Both the position numbers and the translations under genes were made by a program. The notes under the pieces were generated by a model. The model was not told where the DNA came from. It saw nothing but the letters and a program-made list of their open reading frames with translations, and searched no databases. DNA of 64,000 nucleotides from Thiotrichales bacterium 19S9-11 (lineage in GTDB: Bacteria; Pseudomonadota; Gammaproteobacteria; Francisellales; Francisellaceae), in assembly GCA_021713395.1 (NCBI GenBank), contig JAKJJT010000009.1, positions 16,537 through 80,536 of the forward strand. Reading direction: 5' to 3'. Below are positions 28,957 to 39,460 of the stretch, in pieces (the first letter of the stretch is position 1; each line of letters opens with the position of its first letter).

Positions 28957-29260
28957 TTGACTTATTTCGACAATATAAGTGATATCATTACAGTTGTAAA
29001 TGATGCAGTTCAATATATTTATATATCGCATGCAAGAAAAACAACTTATGCATGTCATACAGGCACCCTCAACTTAAAGTTGGCGTGTAAATGTGACATT
29101 CTTTGGCCGAAGCAAGTTGGAGGTTGTTATATGAATCAAAAATCTAAACGCCATCGTTATCCTGTATCAACTATTAACCTGAGCTCGAAAAAAGTAATTT
29201 AACTAATTGATATTTATAGTATTATGATGAGATAAAAATTCACAAACCACATCACTAATT
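28957..29260 (+). pseudogene. Possible remnant of an IS6-like transposase start and flanks
   Basis: An ATG at 29131, behind a GGAGG-type site, encodes NQKSKRHRYPVSTIN before the sequence loses sense. KRHRYP followed by a hydrophobic start resembles the N-terminus of IS6-family transposases, but only about 15 residues can be compared. A small palindrome CAACTTAAAGTTG lies upstream. The 81-codon open frame across this stretch has no family features, and I do not consider it a gene. The rest is AT-rich, non-coding debris. Confidence 0.3.
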
Positions 29261-29580
29261 ATGGAAAATTTACTCATCACAACATTTTGTCGCCTAGACG
29301 ACTTCTGCATTATCCTTTCTAACAGTTAGTGAAATAGCTACAATCTTAGTTATGTTCCAGCAAGTCAAATGGCGTATATTTAAAAATTAATACAATGACT
29401 TTGTTTGTATTTACTGGAAAAATTACTTTGTCAAGTTACCCAGTTATAACCGTTTTGTTAAATTAATAGAACAGGCTATGTTACCACTAAGCTTATTTAT
29501 TTTAGCTAACCAAGGCAAGCAAACAGGCATTTACTACATTGACTCATCTAAACTGCCAGTTTGTCATAATTTAAGAGCTA
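29261..29580 (+). pseudogene. Decayed IS982-family transposase fragments
   Basis: An ATG at 29261 opens MENLLITTFCRLDDFCIIL and then stops. From about 29391 another frame reads DFVCIYWKNYFVKLPSYNRF, then LIEQAMLPLSLFILANQGKQ and TGIYYIDSSKLPVCHNLRAK. The CRLDDFC start, LPSYNRF and the IDSxxxPVCHN catalytic region are landmarks of IS982 transposases. The second half of the enzyme is missing, and the fragment ends at the 3' end of the AlaDH/PNT gene. It is clearly inactive. Confidence 0.8.
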
Positions 29581-30987
29581 AGCGTCAAAAGGCCCACAAA
29601 CAAGTGCGCGCTGTAAACCTTGCTTTGATGGGTTCAAGCCATTAATTAGTTTTTCTTCATTGATTAATACATCAAGAATCTGACCTGAATAACGAATGGT
29701 ACTTTCTTTTTCCACGCCCAACATTGGCCAACCCCAAATCGCTGAGATATAAACCCCATCTTGCTCAAAGTAGGGATCAGTTAAAAAAGTACAACTTAAA
29801 ACGGGTTCAACTGGACTTCTATTAGTTGGGCTTCCGCCAACTAAGTCAACAATAACAGAACCATCTTTAATAACATCTTTGACATGCTCATTAGTAATTA
29901 GATAATTAACGCCCCGTAGTTCTTGTGCTTGCTCTGCGCCATTAACAATTAGATCAGCTCGGCTAAGCCACTTTTCAATCATTGCTTTATCTGTGTGCTT
30001 ACGCCCTAATACATGAATTGCTTTAACATTTTGTTGATAAAGCTCATCAATTGCACCTTGACCAACATTGCCAAAACCTAAAACAACAGCAACAACATCT
30101 TTGGCTTCCTTATTGCTCTTTTCTTCTAATAACTTTAAACCATAACGAGCACCAGCTTGCCCTGTTTCATGTAAACATTGAATGCGTCTTTTACCAAAGG
30201 TAAATGGCTTATGTGATGATCGATAAGCTTCAATGACACTCTGACCATGTCTTTCTTCAAAGTCTACTAAGTCAGCAACAATAGCTCCTTGTGCTTTTAA
30301 GTCTTCAATTAATGCTATTTGATTCGGTTGATTAAACGTTTGAGAATCATAAAAAAACAAACTATTTTGATCAATGCCTTCAAAGTCTTTTATGTTAACA
30401 GAGTCATTGAAAATGCGTAATGATTTAGGATCGCGGTTACTTGCTCTACGGATGGCACCTCTTAATCGTTTTGTCCATTGAAAGATGTGCAAATTAACTT
30501 TATCCATCTTACCTAAATCAACATACTCAGCGATAAAATCTTTCATTGCTAATCGCGATAAAATATCTTCATCTGGCTCTTTTTTGGGAGATTCTAAAAT
30601 CTCTTCCATCGCAATGACGTTGATCTTATTTTTTTCTAATAATAAAGCTCGCTCTGGATAAGAATGAAAATGAGCCATACAAAATAAAGTACAACCTGGT
30701 TTCATTTGGTTAATACTTTCCATAGATGGGCCTTTAAACTTAATGATAAGATCCTTATCTTGATAAATTTGATCTGCTGACTGGATAACTGCACCACAGG
30801 CTGTATATTCATCATCAGAATGTCCCATATTCAATCCAGCGCCAGCCTCAACATAAACATCAGCCCCTACTTTAACTAGTGCACCAACATCGCTAGGAAT
30901 CATTACAACACGACGTTCTAAACCTTTTGGGTTTTCAGGAGACTCTATTTCTTTAACAATGGCTATTTTTTTGAAAAATGGCGGCAT
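29578..30987 (-). CDS. Alanine dehydrogenase/PNT-family NAD(P)-dependent oxidoreductase
   Basis: A 469-residue protein whose N-terminal part follows the AlaDH/PNT N-domain (VKEIESPENPKGLERRVVMI, GADVYVEAGAGLNMGHSDDEY, IIKFKGPSMESINQMKPG) and whose later part has a Rossmann loop VVAVVLGFGNVGQGAIDEL. It is longer than alanine dehydrogenase (about 370) and has an inserted helical middle region. It could act on alanine, saccharopine or a related amino acid; the substrate is not readable. Its last codons abut an IS982 fragment, so the C-terminus may have been altered by the insertion. Confidence 0.65.
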   Translation of the reverse strand: MPPFFKKIAIVKEIESPENPKGLERRVVMIPSDVGALVKVGADVYVEAGAGLNMGHSDDEYTACGAVIQSADQIYQDKDLIIKFKGPSMESINQMKPGCTLFCMAHFHSYPERALLLEKNKINVIAMEEILESPKKEPDEDILSRLAMKDFIAEYVDLGKMDKVNLHIFQWTKRLRGAIRRASNRDPKSLRIFNDSVNIKDFEGIDQNSLFFYDSQTFNQPNQIALIEDLKAQGAIVADLVDFEERHGQSVIEAYRSSHKPFTFGKRRIQCLHETGQAGARYGLKLLEEKSNKEAKDVVAVVLGFGNVGQGAIDELYQQNVKAIHVLGRKHTDKAMIEKWLSRADLIVNGAEQAQELRGVNYLITNEHVKDVIKDGSVIVDLVGGSPTNRSPVEPVLSCTFLTDPYFEQDGVYISAIWGWPMLGVEKESTIRYSGQILDVLINEEKLINGLNPSKQGLQRALVCGPFDA

Positions 30988-31022
30988 TTATATGTCCTTA
31001 TTATTTTATAAATACTAAGCGT

Positions 31023-31697
31023 CTAATTTTTCTTTTGATTATCAAGATCTTTTTTAAGATTAAGCACTACTGACTCTTTTAGGCCTGTATATTTCACAAT
31101 AGCGGCGACAGGCAAATTATCAGCCAACATGCTACATGCTGCTTCTTGTTTTTCTTGATTACGTCCTTGCTCTACTCCTTGTTCAATGCCTTGTTCAATG
31201 CCTTGTTCAATGCCTTCTTCTATCCCTTTCCGTAAACCTCTTTTTATTGCTTTAGCTTCTAGCTTTTCTAAATAAGTCATAAAATCACCACTTGTACCTT
31301 CACCAATAATTTCAACTAACTGTTGTATTGAGCCTTGATTAGCGTTTTTTCTGCTTTCTATGTACAATAATACTTGGTTTAATAGCTTTTTACTAGCACT
31401 TAGAAAATACATCGATTGACTAGGATGATCTGATAACCACTGAATTAAATGACCAACTAGATTATTGCGACTATATTTTAATAAATACTCAAATAAAAGC
31501 TCTGGATCAAGCCTAGCCAACTCCTTTTCACTCATAACTGTAAGGTCAATTAACTTAAAATCCTTAAAAGCATATTTTCGTGCAAGCTCTGTGTTTTCAA
31601 AAAGATCATAAATACAAGTTGAATAAGGGTAAGGACTGACCTGCCCATGGTAATACAGTATTGGCACAATAATAAAATTCCCTAGCATTAAGATCAA
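31023..31697 (-). pseudogene. Rpn/PD-(D/E)XK transposase-like nuclease, N-terminally truncated
   Basis: The 224-residue frame matches the second half of Rpn (PF04754-type) recombination-promoting nucleases: IIVPILYYHGQVSPYPYST, DFKLIDLTVMSEKELAR, then a helical segment and the variable GIEEGIEQGIEQGIEQGVEQ tail. Family members have about 290-310 residues and carry the nuclease core, including a GEGYIY/LEHQS-like part, before this point. That core is missing, and the frame starts with an unrelated MILMLGN. I read it as a remnant. The GIEQG repeats are encoded by near-identical 12-15-bp units (about 31165-31215). Confidence 0.7.
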
Positions 31698-31790
31698 TCA
31701 TTGCTATTATTTTATTTCATAATCTAACATTTATTAACTATGTCACACTTAAAAATTATTTAAATATATAAATTGACTTTTGGTGTATTT

Positions 31791-32438
31791 TTAAATCTTA
31801 AGATGATGGATCGCATTGGGCTCTTGATTGGTTTTAACATAATTCCATAATGTTGAAATATGTTCTTGAGTCGCATCATTGCTGGTATCAATCTCAAGGT
31901 CATAACTTAAGTATTTATGACAAGTATCTTCTGATGACTGATATAAATTTTTGGCTCTATCTGCTCGATTGGACTCTCGCATTAAAAGCTTTTCTTTATT
32001 TGCATAAACTTTAACTAAATAAATTTTTGAACCTTCAAAGACTTCTTTTAGTGATTCAACCCATGGCTTATGCCAAAACTGTTCATCACCAATCACATCA
32101 AAGCCTTGATCTAAAAATGACTTAATCGCCTGATAACGTGCTTTAACATACTGATGTGCTTTATCCGTATGTTCAAATACAGGATATGGTTTTTCATCAG
32201 ATCCTTTGTTAACCAAATCAAACATCAATTCACGTCGGATATCTCTTAAATAGGGTGAAAAAATATTTTTAGGAAATACATGAAATGCACTATCAATACC
32301 TAATGTTAGATAAAGTTTTTGATGTTTTTCAAAAGCAAAATTTTGGAAATTTTCTACTAATGTTGATTTACCTGCACTTGAGCCACCATTTAATAAAATA
32401 AAGTGTCCCTGATTATTTGAAGATGTCATGCTTTCCAT
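31791..32438 (-). CDS. Chloramphenicol phosphotransferase-like P-loop kinase
   Basis: A 215-residue protein with ILLNGGSSAGKSTLVENFQ as Walker A at about 14-30 and LTLGIDSAFHVFP following, both in the pattern of CPT-like kinases. FDVIGDEQFW fits Walker B and VYANKEKLLMRESNRADR the lid region. The family includes chloramphenicol 3-O-phosphotransferase but also many uncharacterised kinases, and nothing here proves drug inactivation. Its 5' end overlaps the upstream membrane-protein gene by 13 bp. Confidence 0.7.
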   Translation of the reverse strand: MESMTSSNNQGHFILLNGGSSAGKSTLVENFQNFAFEKHQKLYLTLGIDSAFHVFPKNIFSPYLRDIRRELMFDLVNKGSDEKPYPVFEHTDKAHQYVKARYQAIKSFLDQGFDVIGDEQFWHKPWVESLKEVFEGSKIYLVKVYANKEKLLMRESNRADRAKNLYQSSEDTCHKYLSYDLEIDTSNDATQEHISTLWNYVKTNQEPNAIHHLKI

Positions 32439-32929
32439 TTTAATTGTTTATTTATTCTACTAACGGCTATCCAATAATAAATCCATAAAATTAAAAAGAT
32501 AAAAAGTGCAACAAAGCTGATTTTTGGAAGGTTAAATGTTAAAGGCAATACCATCATAATAAAGCCTAAACGAAACAACATGCTACTTTTTGCTTTTAAC
32601 TGAGAGTCTAATTGTCGCTTTAATGCTCTAGGTACAATAAAAACTAAAAGAGCCCACATAAAAATGTAACCGATAAAACTTAATATCGCTAAAAAGCTAA
32701 GCAAGGCTAAACTCGTTTCAACTTCCATTACAACTAGCAAACTAATTAAGAAGTAAACCATAAATGGCAATGCTGCAGGGAAAGCAATCCAAGTTTTTAT
32801 TTTACTTTGAACCGGCAGCTGTCTCCCCAAGTAAAAAATGCTTTTTAAAAAAAGAAAATATAATATTAAAGAAATACTTGGTACAAGCATTGTAGTTAAA
32901 TAAATAATCCCTGACAAACTCTCACCCAT
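32426..32929 (-). CDS. Small integral membrane protein, unknown
   Basis: A 167-residue hydrophobic protein with four clear transmembrane stretches, for example IIYLTTMLVPSISLILYFLF near the start and FVALFIFLILWIYYWIAV near the end. No family motif is recognised. It overlaps the CPT-like gene and so is probably cotranscribed with it. It starts 49 bp beyond the bamA stop, on the same strand. Confidence 0.6.
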   Translation of the reverse strand: MGESLSGIIYLTTMLVPSISLILYFLFLKSIFYLGRQLPVQSKIKTWIAFPAALPFMVYFLISLLVVMEVETSLALLSFLAILSFIGYIFMWALLVFIVPRALKRQLDSQLKAKSSMLFRLGFIMMVLPLTFNLPKISFVALFIFLILWIYYWIAVSRINKQLKWKA

Positions 32930-32977
32930 GGTTAACCAACCTTACAAAAAACAACGACAATTATATATTATAATAGT

Positions 32978-35368
32978 TTAGAATACTTGGCCAATACTAA
33001 AATCAAATATTCTCTTATCATCGCCTGGTTGTGCATTTAATGGTTTCTGGAATGAAAATGCAACCATTCCAATTGGAGATAGCCATCTAAACTCAACACC
33101 AATGGAGTAGCGCAAATTACTCAATGTTGGACTTCTTGGTTGAGGGCGTCCATCTTGAGTATAGGCAGAATCTAAACTATACGTATCATATACGTTTCCA
33201 GCATCAGCAAAAACACCCAGACGCATATTATCACTATCTTTAATACCTGGCACCGGGAACAAAAAGTCTAAGTTAGCATATAAGTTTAAGTTACCACCTA
33301 AGTTTGCACCCTCTTCCGGGTCAGTACATGTGCCTGAAGATGAAATAGTAGAGCAGTTTGTGTCCACTGGTCCCATCGAACCCATACCATAACCTCTAAC
33401 AGAGCCCCAGCCACCACCATAATAGTTTTTAAAGAATGGTAGTTCTTCAGTGCTGCCATAGCCTCCGCCATAACCAATACCTGTTCTAAGTGATCCTGTA
33501 ACTTTTCTAAAAATTGGTTGGAAAAACTGCGCAGAAGCATTCAGTGTATAGTAATCTAATGAGCTACCAGGCACTGAAACTTGACCGCCTAGTTTATAGA
33601 TATATCCTGATTCAGGGAAAAATGCTCGATCTGTTGTATTACGCTCCCAGCCAAGATTAAACAAGAAGGAATTAAAGTCATTACCATTTGCATTAATAAA
33701 ATTAGTAACAGTTAATGATTTACTATCCGATGGTTGAATTAATTTAGTAAAATCATAACCACCCCCAATTTTTAAGGTATCATAGTTTGACATTGGGATA
33801 CCATAAGTAATATTAAAGCCATAAGAGTTCGTTGTATAATCAACAATATCTGTTGTATCCGAATCAAACTGTGAGCCATAAGCACTGATTGTCTGTGAAA
33901 TGCCCGATTGAGTAAAATAAGGATTCGTATATGAAAATGATAGTTGCTTATATGGCTGCGATACTTGAGCACCAATTGAGAACTGATTACCGGTGCCAAA
34001 GATATTTGGCATATTGAAGTTACCACCAAGAATAATACCATAAAGCTGAGAGTAACCAACAGATGCAGAAACAGAGTTTGCGCTTCTTTCTTGAATATTA
34101 TAATTCAAATCAACTAAATCATCCGAGCCTTGAACGGGCACTTTCTTAACATCAACCTGTTTTACATAAGGTAGACGTTGTAAACGTATTTTAGATTTAT
34201 CTAAATCACCCTGGTTATATAGGCTATCTTCTGAAAATAACATCTCACGTCTAAAGACAACATCATTAGTTACATTATTGCCTAAAAACTCAATACGATT
34301 AACATAGACCTTTTTACCTGGATTAACATAGAATGTTATGGTAACTTTTTTTGTTTTTTCATCAACTGTTGGCACTGGATTTACCTGAGCAAACGCATAA
34401 CCTTCGTCACCTAGCGCTTCAGTAATCCCTTTTGCTGTGTCCATCACCTTTTGTCTGGAGAAGATCTCATTTGGTTTAATTTGAAGCAAACTTTTAAGCT
34501 TATCTCTAGAAAGAATTGTTTTTCCTTCAACAATTACTTTATCAATATGGTAGATATCACCTTCTGTTATATTAAATGTAATATAGGTATTTTCTTTATT
34601 TGGCGTTAATGATGCCTGCGATGATTCAACTTGAAACTTTAAATACCCCCTATCCATATAGTAAGACCTTAAAGCTTCTTCCCCTGCATTGAGTCTTGCC
34701 TTTGAGTATTCGTCATTAGAGGTAAATAGTCCCCACATATTCCAAAATGATGGCGTTGTTAACGGAATACTTTCTAATACTGCTTGCTGGCGAAAAGTTG
34801 TATTACCAACTAAGTCAATTCGTTGGATTTTTGCAGTTTTACCTTCAGCAATTTTAATATCAATGGCAACTCGATTACGTGCTTGTTTTTTTACTTTGAT
34901 ATCAATCTCTACAGAGTACTTTCCAACATTAAAATACTCAGCCTCTAGTGACTGCTTGATCTGTTTAATTAGCATTGGATCATAAATACTACCAACCTCA
35001 AGCCCTGATGCTCTAAGGCCTTTCTCCAGATCTTCTGTTTTAATCATTGAGTTACCAGAAACATTAACCTCACTAATTGCTGGCCTTTCATCTAGCTTAA
35101 CAACTAAAGTACTCCCATCTCTAAATAAAGCAACATCATTAAAATAACCTGTTTTATAAAGTGATTGAAGCGCCAAATTTGAATCCTTCGCATCAACACG
35201 CTGACCAACATGAATTGGTAAATCGCTATAAACCGTACCTTCAGAAATTCTTGATAAGCCTTCTAATTCAATCTTCTCTACTACAAAACTATCAGTTCCT
35301 TGAGCATAAGCAGAAAATGGCAAAACAAGCGCTAACATTAACGCTCGTTGTAATCTTTTAATTTTCAC
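32978..35368 (-). CDS. bamA: Outer membrane protein assembly factor BamA
   Basis: Core of the BAM complex that folds beta-barrel proteins into the outer membrane. The 796-residue precursor has a signal peptide (RALMLALVLPFSAYA, cleavage near 22) and five POTRA domains to about residue 420, such as VEKIELEGLSRISEGTV and NRIEFLGNNVTNDVVFRREM. A C-terminal 16-strand barrel carries GGGWGSVRGYGMGSMGP (the L6 VRGF/Y motif), and the chain ends in Phe (FSIGQVF). It lies directly behind dxr; the usual uppS, cdsA, rseP and skp are not adjacent. Confidence 0.96.
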   Translation of the reverse strand: MKIKRLQRALMLALVLPFSAYAQGTDSFVVEKIELEGLSRISEGTVYSDLPIHVGQRVDAKDSNLALQSLYKTGYFNDVALFRDGSTLVVKLDERPAISEVNVSGNSMIKTEDLEKGLRASGLEVGSIYDPMLIKQIKQSLEAEYFNVGKYSVEIDIKVKKQARNRVAIDIKIAEGKTAKIQRIDLVGNTTFRQQAVLESIPLTTPSFWNMWGLFTSNDEYSKARLNAGEEALRSYYMDRGYLKFQVESSQASLTPNKENTYITFNITEGDIYHIDKVIVEGKTILSRDKLKSLLQIKPNEIFSRQKVMDTAKGITEALGDEGYAFAQVNPVPTVDEKTKKVTITFYVNPGKKVYVNRIEFLGNNVTNDVVFRREMLFSEDSLYNQGDLDKSKIRLQRLPYVKQVDVKKVPVQGSDDLVDLNYNIQERSANSVSASVGYSQLYGIILGGNFNMPNIFGTGNQFSIGAQVSQPYKQLSFSYTNPYFTQSGISQTISAYGSQFDSDTTDIVDYTTNSYGFNITYGIPMSNYDTLKIGGGYDFTKLIQPSDSKSLTVTNFINANGNDFNSFLFNLGWERNTTDRAFFPESGYIYKLGGQVSVPGSSLDYYTLNASAQFFQPIFRKVTGSLRTGIGYGGGYGSTEELPFFKNYYGGGWGSVRGYGMGSMGPVDTNCSTISSSGTCTDPEEGANLGGNLNLYANLDFLFPVPGIKDSDNMRLGVFADAGNVYDTYSLDSAYTQDGRPQPRSPTLSNLRYSIGVEFRWLSPIGMVAFSFQKPLNAQPGDDKRIFDFSIGQVF

Positions 35369-35433
35369 TACAAACCCTTTTAAGCGTAATCTTTTTTATA
35401 AGTCCTAACTTGATTGAGTCATTCATTTAATCA

Positions 35434-36627
35434 TTAATCTTTGGACTGAATCAAGGTAAAATTTTCACTTTGAACCCATTGGCGAGCTTTTGAGTCAATT
35501 TCGAACACATCTTCAATTTGATTGATTGATATTGGCGCAAAAGAGTCTAACGCTCGCTCAATCCCTAAAGTAATATCTGTAAATGCAATATGACCTGATA
35601 AGAACTGATCAACCAGTACTTCATTTACTGCATTAAAGACTGTTGCATAAAATGAACAATCGTTAGATGCAAGAATTTGATACATTAATTTCACACTAGG
35701 AAATCTTTGATAATCAACTGGTTCAAATGTTAATGCTTTTTCAAAGATATTTAGTGCTTCCACTTTGGTATGCATGCGTTTTGGATAAAACAATGCATTT
35801 GCAATAGGGGTTTTCATATCTTGAGAACCAATCTGAGCTAAATAGCTGCCATCCTTATAATGCACCATGGAGTGAATAATACTCTGCGGATGTATCAACA
35901 CCTTTAAATGCGTATGAGGCACACCAAACAACCAATGGGCTTCAATCATTTCCAAAGCTTTATTAACCATCGTTGCTGAGTCAACTGATATTTTAGCGCC
36001 CATCGACCAGTTTGGATGGGCGACAGCTTCTGCTACTGTTACATTTTCTAGTTCATCTAATGCTCGATGACGAAGCGGCCCGCCTGACGCTGTTAATACA
36101 ATTGAGTGCATTGTCTCTGGTGAGAATTGTTTACTCTTCTCTGGTAAACACTGAAAAATCGCATTATGTTCGCTATCAACTGGGATTAACTCTGCTTGTG
36201 ACTTATTAACTGCATCGATAAACAACTGACCTGAAGCAACTAAAGTTTCTTTATTGGCAAGCAATATTCGCTTACCTTTTTTAGCCGCCTCATAAGTTGG
36301 TTTTAATCCAGCACTGCCAACAATAGCCGCCATCACCGTATTAACAGATGTATCTGTTGATACTTCAATTAGCGCCTGACTCCCTGTTAAAACTTCAGTG
36401 CTTAGTCCTAAAGATTGAACTTTATGGTTGAGCTCCTGGTAATATTTTTCATTAACAATAACAGCATAGCGTGGCTGAAATGCCTGAATCTGCTCAAACA
36501 ACAAATCAACTTGACTATATGCAGTTAATGCATAAATCTCAAAAGAATCTCGATGCTGACTAATAACATTTAATGTATTTTTCCCAATCGACCCTGTTGA
36601 GCCCAATATGGTAATACACTCCGTCAC
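35434..36627 (-). CDS. dxr: 1-deoxy-D-xylulose 5-phosphate reductoisomerase
   Basis: Makes MEP, the committed step of the non-mevalonate isoprenoid pathway, and is the fosmidomycin target. The 397-residue protein shows [18 protein letters not shown] for [21 protein letters not shown] with the metal-binding Asp and Glu, and [11 protein letters not shown] as the flexible loop. It overlaps gyrA by 4 bp and precedes bamA by 65 bp. Confidence 0.96.
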   Translation of the reverse strand: MTECITILGSTGSIGKNTLNVISQHRDSFEIYALTAYSQVDLLFEQIQAFQPRYAVIVNEKYYQELNHKVQSLGLSTEVLTGSQALIEVSTDTSVNTVMAAIVGSAGLKPTYEAAKKGKRILLANKETLVASGQLFIDAVNKSQAELIPVDSEHNAIFQCLPEKSKQFSPETMHSIVLTASGGPLRHRALDELENVTVAEAVAHPNWSMGAKISVDSATMVNKALEMIEAHWLFGVPHTHLKVLIHPQSIIHSMVHYKDGSYLAQIGSQDMKTPIANALFYPKRMHTKVEALNIFEKALTFEPVDYQRFPSVKLMYQILASNDCSFYATVFNAVNEVLVDQFLSGHIAFTDITLGIERALDSFAPISINQIEDVFEIDSKARQWVQSENFTLIQSKD

Positions 36628-39281
36628 GCCTTATCCTCATCAGTATCATCATCTGATGCATCATTCTCATCTATTTCTTCTGTTGTAACTTCCTCTATCA
36701 CACCTTCTTGTGTATCAATCACTTCATTATCATTTGGCTCAAGCTCTTCATCTACAATTTCAATATGCTGAATTGCAACTAAGCTTTCACCTTCTTTCAA
36801 GTTGATTAAACGCACACCTTGTGCTGAACGCCCTGTTTCTCGAACCTGGTCTACTTTCGTTCTAACTAATGTTCCTTGATCAGTCATTAACATAATATCA
36901 TCATCTTGACTAACCAATACAGCACCAATCACTAAACCATTTCTTTCTGTTGTTGCAATCGCTTTAACACCTTGAGAGCCACGAGATGTTTTACGATATT
37001 CATTCACTGGTGTTCGCTTACCATAACCATGCTCCGTTGCTGCTAATACCATGCCAACATCTGGATCAGTTGCAATTAGGCCAACGATTTGGCAGTCATC
37101 AGAGATTCTCATACCTCTAACCCCTCTAGCAGTACGTCCCATTGCTCGCACGTCATTTTCACAAAAACGAACTGCTTTACCACTATTAGAGAACATCATA
37201 ATCTCTTTAGAGCCATTAGTTAAGACAACATCCATTAGCTCATCACCTTCATCCAAAGTAAGTGCATAAATACCCATTTGCCTTGGTCTTGAAAAAGCTG
37301 TTAAGTCGACTCTTTTTACTGTTCCTTTTTTTGTTGCCATAAAGGTGTAATGGCCTTCTTTATATTCTGTTACTGGTAAAATCGTTGTAATTCTTTCATT
37401 CTTATCTAACGGGAAAAAATTGTTAATTGGTCGACCTTTGGCTTGTCTACTGCCAACTGGGAATTTATAAACTTTTGACCAATATATTTTACCTGCTGTT
37501 GAAAAACATAACATAGTTGCATGCGTTGAAGAGATAACCAACTTATCAATAAAATCTTCTGATTTCATTTGAGTTGCAGACTTACCTTTGCCACCTCTTC
37601 TTTGTGCTTGATATTCACTTAATGGTTGTGCTTTAACATAACCATCATAGGATAACGTAACCACCATGGTTTCTTCAGCAATCAAATCTTCATAGTCAAT
37701 ATCATCAGTTGCTGCTGTAATTTCTGAGCGACGTTCATCACCAAACTGTGCTTTAACTTCTTCAAGCTCTTCACAAATAACTTCTAATAGCCGCTTAACG
37801 TCTTGTAGAATTTCAATTAAAGATTCAATCGTTACAATTAGATCTTTAAATTCATTGATAATTTTATCTTGTTCCAGACCCGTTAAACGATGCAAACGTA
37901 GTTCTAAAATAGCATCAACTTGCGCCTGAGATAAATTATATTCTTTACCATGTAAGCCATAGTGAGAAACAAGATCTTCTGGGCGGTATAATTTTGGATC
38001 AAGTTTTTCTAATAAACCTTCAACCATACCCGCTTTCCAAGCTCGAGACAGTAAGGCTTCTTTTGCTTCTTGTGGTGTTTTTGATTTTTTAATTGTTGCA
38101 ATAACTTCATCAATATTGACCAAAGCAACAGCCAGCCCCTCTAATAAATGCGCTCTAGTTCTTGCTTTTCTTAATTCAAAAATTGTTCTACGTGTAACGA
38201 CTTCTTTACGATGCCGTATAAATGAATGAATCACTTCTTTCAAGTTCAAAAGTTTTGGTTGGCCATTAACCAAAGCAACCATATTTACGCCAAAACTTAA
38301 CTGCATTTGTGTTTGTGCATAGAGATTATTTAAAATCACATCTGCATTTTCGCCACGTTTTAATTCAATAACAACACGCATACCATCTTTATCTGACTCA
38401 TCACGTAATTCAGAAATACCTTCTAATTTTCGCTCTTTGACAAGGTCTGCAATTTTTTCAATCAAACGTGCTTTATTAACCTGATATGGAATTTCAGAGA
38501 CTATAATTTTTTCTCTTGAAGATTTTTCATCAGATTCAATCTCCGCTTTAGCTCGCATAACAACACGACCACGGCCTGTATTATAGGCATCAATAATGCC
38601 TGCTTTACCCATGATATACGCACCCGTTGGAAAATCAGGCCCTGGGATATATTCCATTAAGTCAGCAATTGTCATTTCAGGATTATGAATAAATGCAATA
38701 CAAGCATCAATTACTTCATTTAAATTATGCGGAGGGATATTAGTTGCCATACCAACAGCAATACCACTAGAACCGTTAACCAATAAATTAGGCACTCGAG
38801 TTGGTAATACTTCTGGGATAAACTCTGATTCATCATAGTTTGGATAGTAATCAACTGTTTCTTTATCTATATCTGCAAGTAAGGTATGTGCAAACTTAGA
38901 CATTCTCACTTCGGTATAACGCATCGCAGCTGGTGAGTCACCATCAATCGAACCAAAGTTACCTTGACCATCAACTAGCATATAACGCATCGAAAATGGC
39001 TGCGCCATCCTCACAATTGTATCATAAACCGCTGTATCACCATGTGGGTGATACTTACCGATTACATCACCAACCACACGCGCTGATTTTTTATAAGGCT
39101 TATTCCAGTCATTGCCTAGCTCTTTCATCGCGAATAATACACGTCGATGCACTGGTTTTAATCCGTCTCTAACATCAGGTAACGCACGCCCAACAATCAC
39201 ACTCATGGCATAGTCTAAATACGATTGTTTTAATTCCTGCTCAATTTGAACGGGCAACACTTCATTTGCAAATTCCGTCAT
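36624..39281 (-). CDS. gyrA: DNA gyrase subunit A
   Basis: Type II topoisomerase subunit of 885 residues (875 in E. coli). The catalytic Tyr is Y122 in [10 protein letters not shown]. The quinolone-determining region reads [19 protein letters not shown] with Thr at 83 and Asp at 87 in E. coli numbering. The GyrA box is [11 protein letters not shown]. The beta-pinwheel is followed by a very acidic tail ([19 protein letters not shown]). Thr83 in place of Ser is natural in several genera and does not by itself imply resistance. Confidence 0.97.
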   Translation of the reverse strand: MTEFANEVLPVQIEQELKQSYLDYAMSVIVGRALPDVRDGLKPVHRRVLFAMKELGNDWNKPYKKSARVVGDVIGKYHPHGDTAVYDTIVRMAQPFSMRYMLVDGQGNFGSIDGDSPAAMRYTEVRMSKFAHTLLADIDKETVDYYPNYDESEFIPEVLPTRVPNLLVNGSSGIAVGMATNIPPHNLNEVIDACIAFIHNPEMTIADLMEYIPGPDFPTGAYIMGKAGIIDAYNTGRGRVVMRAKAEIESDEKSSREKIIVSEIPYQVNKARLIEKIADLVKERKLEGISELRDESDKDGMRVVIELKRGENADVILNNLYAQTQMQLSFGVNMVALVNGQPKLLNLKEVIHSFIRHRKEVVTRRTIFELRKARTRAHLLEGLAVALVNIDEVIATIKKSKTPQEAKEALLSRAWKAGMVEGLLEKLDPKLYRPEDLVSHYGLHGKEYNLSQAQVDAILELRLHRLTGLEQDKIINEFKDLIVTIESLIEILQDVKRLLEVICEELEEVKAQFGDERRSEITAATDDIDYEDLIAEETMVVTLSYDGYVKAQPLSEYQAQRRGGKGKSATQMKSEDFIDKLVISSTHATMLCFSTAGKIYWSKVYKFPVGSRQAKGRPINNFFPLDKNERITTILPVTEYKEGHYTFMATKKGTVKRVDLTAFSRPRQMGIYALTLDEGDELMDVVLTNGSKEIMMFSNSGKAVRFCENDVRAMGRTARGVRGMRISDDCQIVGLIATDPDVGMVLAATEHGYGKRTPVNEYRKTSRGSQGVKAIATTERNGLVIGAVLVSQDDDIMLMTDQGTLVRTKVDQVRETGRSAQGVRLINLKEGESLVAIQHIEIVDEELEPNDNEVIDTQEGVIEEVTTEEIDENDASDDDTDEDKA

Positions 39282-39460
39282 AGTGATTCCTTTAATAACC
39301 TATGTGTTACTAAACTTATTTTTAGTACTTGATAAACCAAGTTATCATAGCATAATCTATTCATAAAGTCAGAGAATAATACACGTCTATCATAGACTGA
39401 TTTAGATAAAAGTCTTATGATACCTAAAGTTTGGTTTTTTATTAATGGAGTGGCTAAATT

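Noticed and set aside
28957..29202. 81-codon plus-strand open frame
   Set aside because: TTG start, no family features across most of it, and it lies in insertion-sequence debris; only its last part may be a transposase remnant.
31165..31215. CRISPR-like short repeats
   Set aside because: The units are contiguous 12-15-bp codon repeats encoding GIEQG, without spacers; they are protein-coding. No CRISPR array was found in the window.
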